A stretch of DNA of 64,000 nucleotides from Rhizobium herbae (GTDB lineage: Bacteria > Pseudomonadota > Alphaproteobacteria > Rhizobiales > Rhizobiaceae), in the NCBI RefSeq assembly GCF_019511375.1, contig NZ_JAEUAO010000005.1, positions 186,001-250,000 on the forward strand, given 5' to 3'. Of the stretch, positions 63,124 through 64,000 are shown one piece after another (the first letter of the stretch is position 1; every line of letters begins with the position of its first letter). The translations under genes were made by a program, and so were the position numbers. The notes under the pieces were generated by a model. The model ran no database searches, was not told the DNA's origin, and saw only the letters and a list, made by a program, of their open reading frames with translations.

Positions 63124-64000
63124 ATGGCCAGACAGGAATTCCAATGGGACGATCCCTTTCTGCTGGAGGAGCAGCTTTCCGAAGACGAGCGGATGATCCG
63201 CGATACGGCGCGCGCGTATGCCCAGGAAAAGCTGCAGCCGCGCGTGATCGAGGCCTATCGCAATGAGGCGACCGATCCTTCGATCTTCCGCGAGATGGGC
63301 GAACTCGGCCTGCTCGGCGTCACCGTGCCGGATATCTATGGCGGCGTCGGTGCCTCCTATGTCGCCTATGGCCTGGTTGCCCGCGAAGTCGAACGGGTTG
63401 ATTCCGGTTATCGCTCGATGATGAGCGTGCAGTCCTCCCTGGTGATCTATCCGATCCACGCCTATGGCTCCGAGGCACAGCGCCAAAAATATCTGCCGAA
63501 GCTGATCAGCGGCGAATGGATCGGTTGCTTCGGCCTGACCGAGCCGGATGCCGGTTCCGATCCGGGCGGCATGAAGACGCGGGCGGTGAAGACCGAGGGC
63601 GGTTACCGGCTCATTGGCTCGAAGATGTGGATCTCCAACGCACCGATCGCCGACGTCTTCGTCGTCTGGGCGAAATCCGAGGCGCATGGCAATGCCATCC
63701 GTGGCTTCGTGCTGGAAAAGGGCACGAAGGGACTGAGCGCGCCGAAGATTGGCGGCAAGCTGTCGCTGCGTGCCTCGATCACCGGCGAGATCGTGCTCGA
63801 CAATGTCGAGGTCGGCGAAGACGCGCTGCTGCCGGAGGTCGAGGGGCTGAAAGGGCCGTTCGGCTGCCTCAATCGCGCCCGCTACGGCATTTCCTGGGGC
63901 GTGCTCGGCTCGGCGGAATTCTGCTGGCATGCGGCGCGGCAATATGGCCTCGACCGCAAGCAGTTCGGCCGGCCGCTGGCGCAGACGCAGCTTTTCCAGA
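63124..64000 (+). CDS. gcdH: Glutaryl-CoA dehydrogenase, 3' end missing
   Basis: This acyl-CoA dehydrogenase family member is cut off by the window end after about 292 codons (full length is about 395). The N-terminus is [23 protein letters not shown]/substrate motifs [20 protein letters not shown] and [14 protein letters not shown] follow, with the GcdH-specific run [20 protein letters not shown]. It oxidatively decarboxylates glutaryl-CoA to crotonyl-CoA in lysine/tryptophan breakdown. The catalytic Glu lies beyond the window edge. Confidence 0.92.
   Translation, partial: MARQEFQWDDPFLLEEQLSEDERMIRDTARAYAQEKLQPRVIEAYRNEATDPSIFREMGELGLLGVTVPDIYGGVGASYVAYGLVAREVERVDSGYRSMMSVQSSLVIYPIHAYGSEAQRQKYLPKLISGEWIGCFGLTEPDAGSDPGGMKTRAVKTEGGYRLIGSKMWISNAPIADVFVVWAKSEAHGNAIRGFVLEKGTKGLSAPKIGGKLSLRASITGEIVLDNVEVGEDALLPEVEGLKGPFGCLNRARYGISWGVLGSAEFCWHAARQYGLDRKQFGRPLAQTQLFQ

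Overview
The window is a 64 kb piece of high-GC alphaproteobacterial chromosome or chromid, most likely from the Rhizobiaceae (Rhizobium, Sinorhizobium/Ensifer or Agrobacterium group). Three things point there: a complete C-P lyase cluster with an embedded fosX gene, an alpha-galactoside operon with the layout of the Sinorhizobium agp locus, and a RIME-like rhizobial palindromic repeat. It is packed with catabolic and ABC-transport operons. I see no rRNA, tRNA, CRISPR array, prophage or intact insertion sequence.

Layout. Positions 2-5457 (+) form a lysine/2-aminoadipate catabolic operon: 2-oxoadipate dioxygenase/decarboxylase HglS (cut by the left edge), D-2-hydroxyglutarate dehydrogenase, aminoadipate-semialdehyde dehydrogenase and a class I aminotransferase. 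Together they could take aminoadipate semialdehyde to 2-oxoglutarate. Positions 5622-8035 (+) hold a tight cytochrome P450 and LpxL-like acyltransferase pair. Positions 8039-21326 (-) hold the phosphonate regulon in two blocks: phnG-H-I-fosX-J-K-L-hexapeptide transferase, then phnC-D-E1-E2-DUF1045-M-N. The divergent regulator phnF (21404) faces a palindrome in front of phnG, and a three-repeat Pho box stands before phnC. Then come a fumarylacetoacetate-hydrolase family gene and class II fructose-bisphosphate aldolase (-), and an oppABC-DF type oligopeptide importer (+).

Positions 30213-35371 carry a DMT exporter, a YdeP-like molybdenum oxidoreductase with a small partner, and a TerC/DUF475 membrane protein. 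Positions 35818-42244 carry a tripartite tricarboxylate transporter (tctCBA, -), an orphan periplasmic binding protein and the divergent two-component pair tctD-tctE. Next are an acuI-type reductase, a yehZYXW-type osmoprotectant importer and a VOC protein. Positions 48749-58884 are the agp locus: the AraC regulator agpT is divergent from agaL1-agpA-agpB-agpC-agpD-agaL2, with two family GH4 alpha-galactosidases flanking the importer genes. The right end has a flavin reductase, a DJ-1/PfpI protein, a DauA-like D-amino-acid dehydrogenase, a LysR regulator and the start of glutaryl-CoA dehydrogenase (cut by the right edge).

Recurrent themes are solute-binding-protein genes followed by strong intercistronic hairpins (phnD, oppA, agpA, osmF), three or four small proteins of 40-67 residues that length-filtered gene calling would miss, and two separate entries into lysine breakdown at the two ends. 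All functional assignments are from reading the sequence and family knowledge; no database search was run.
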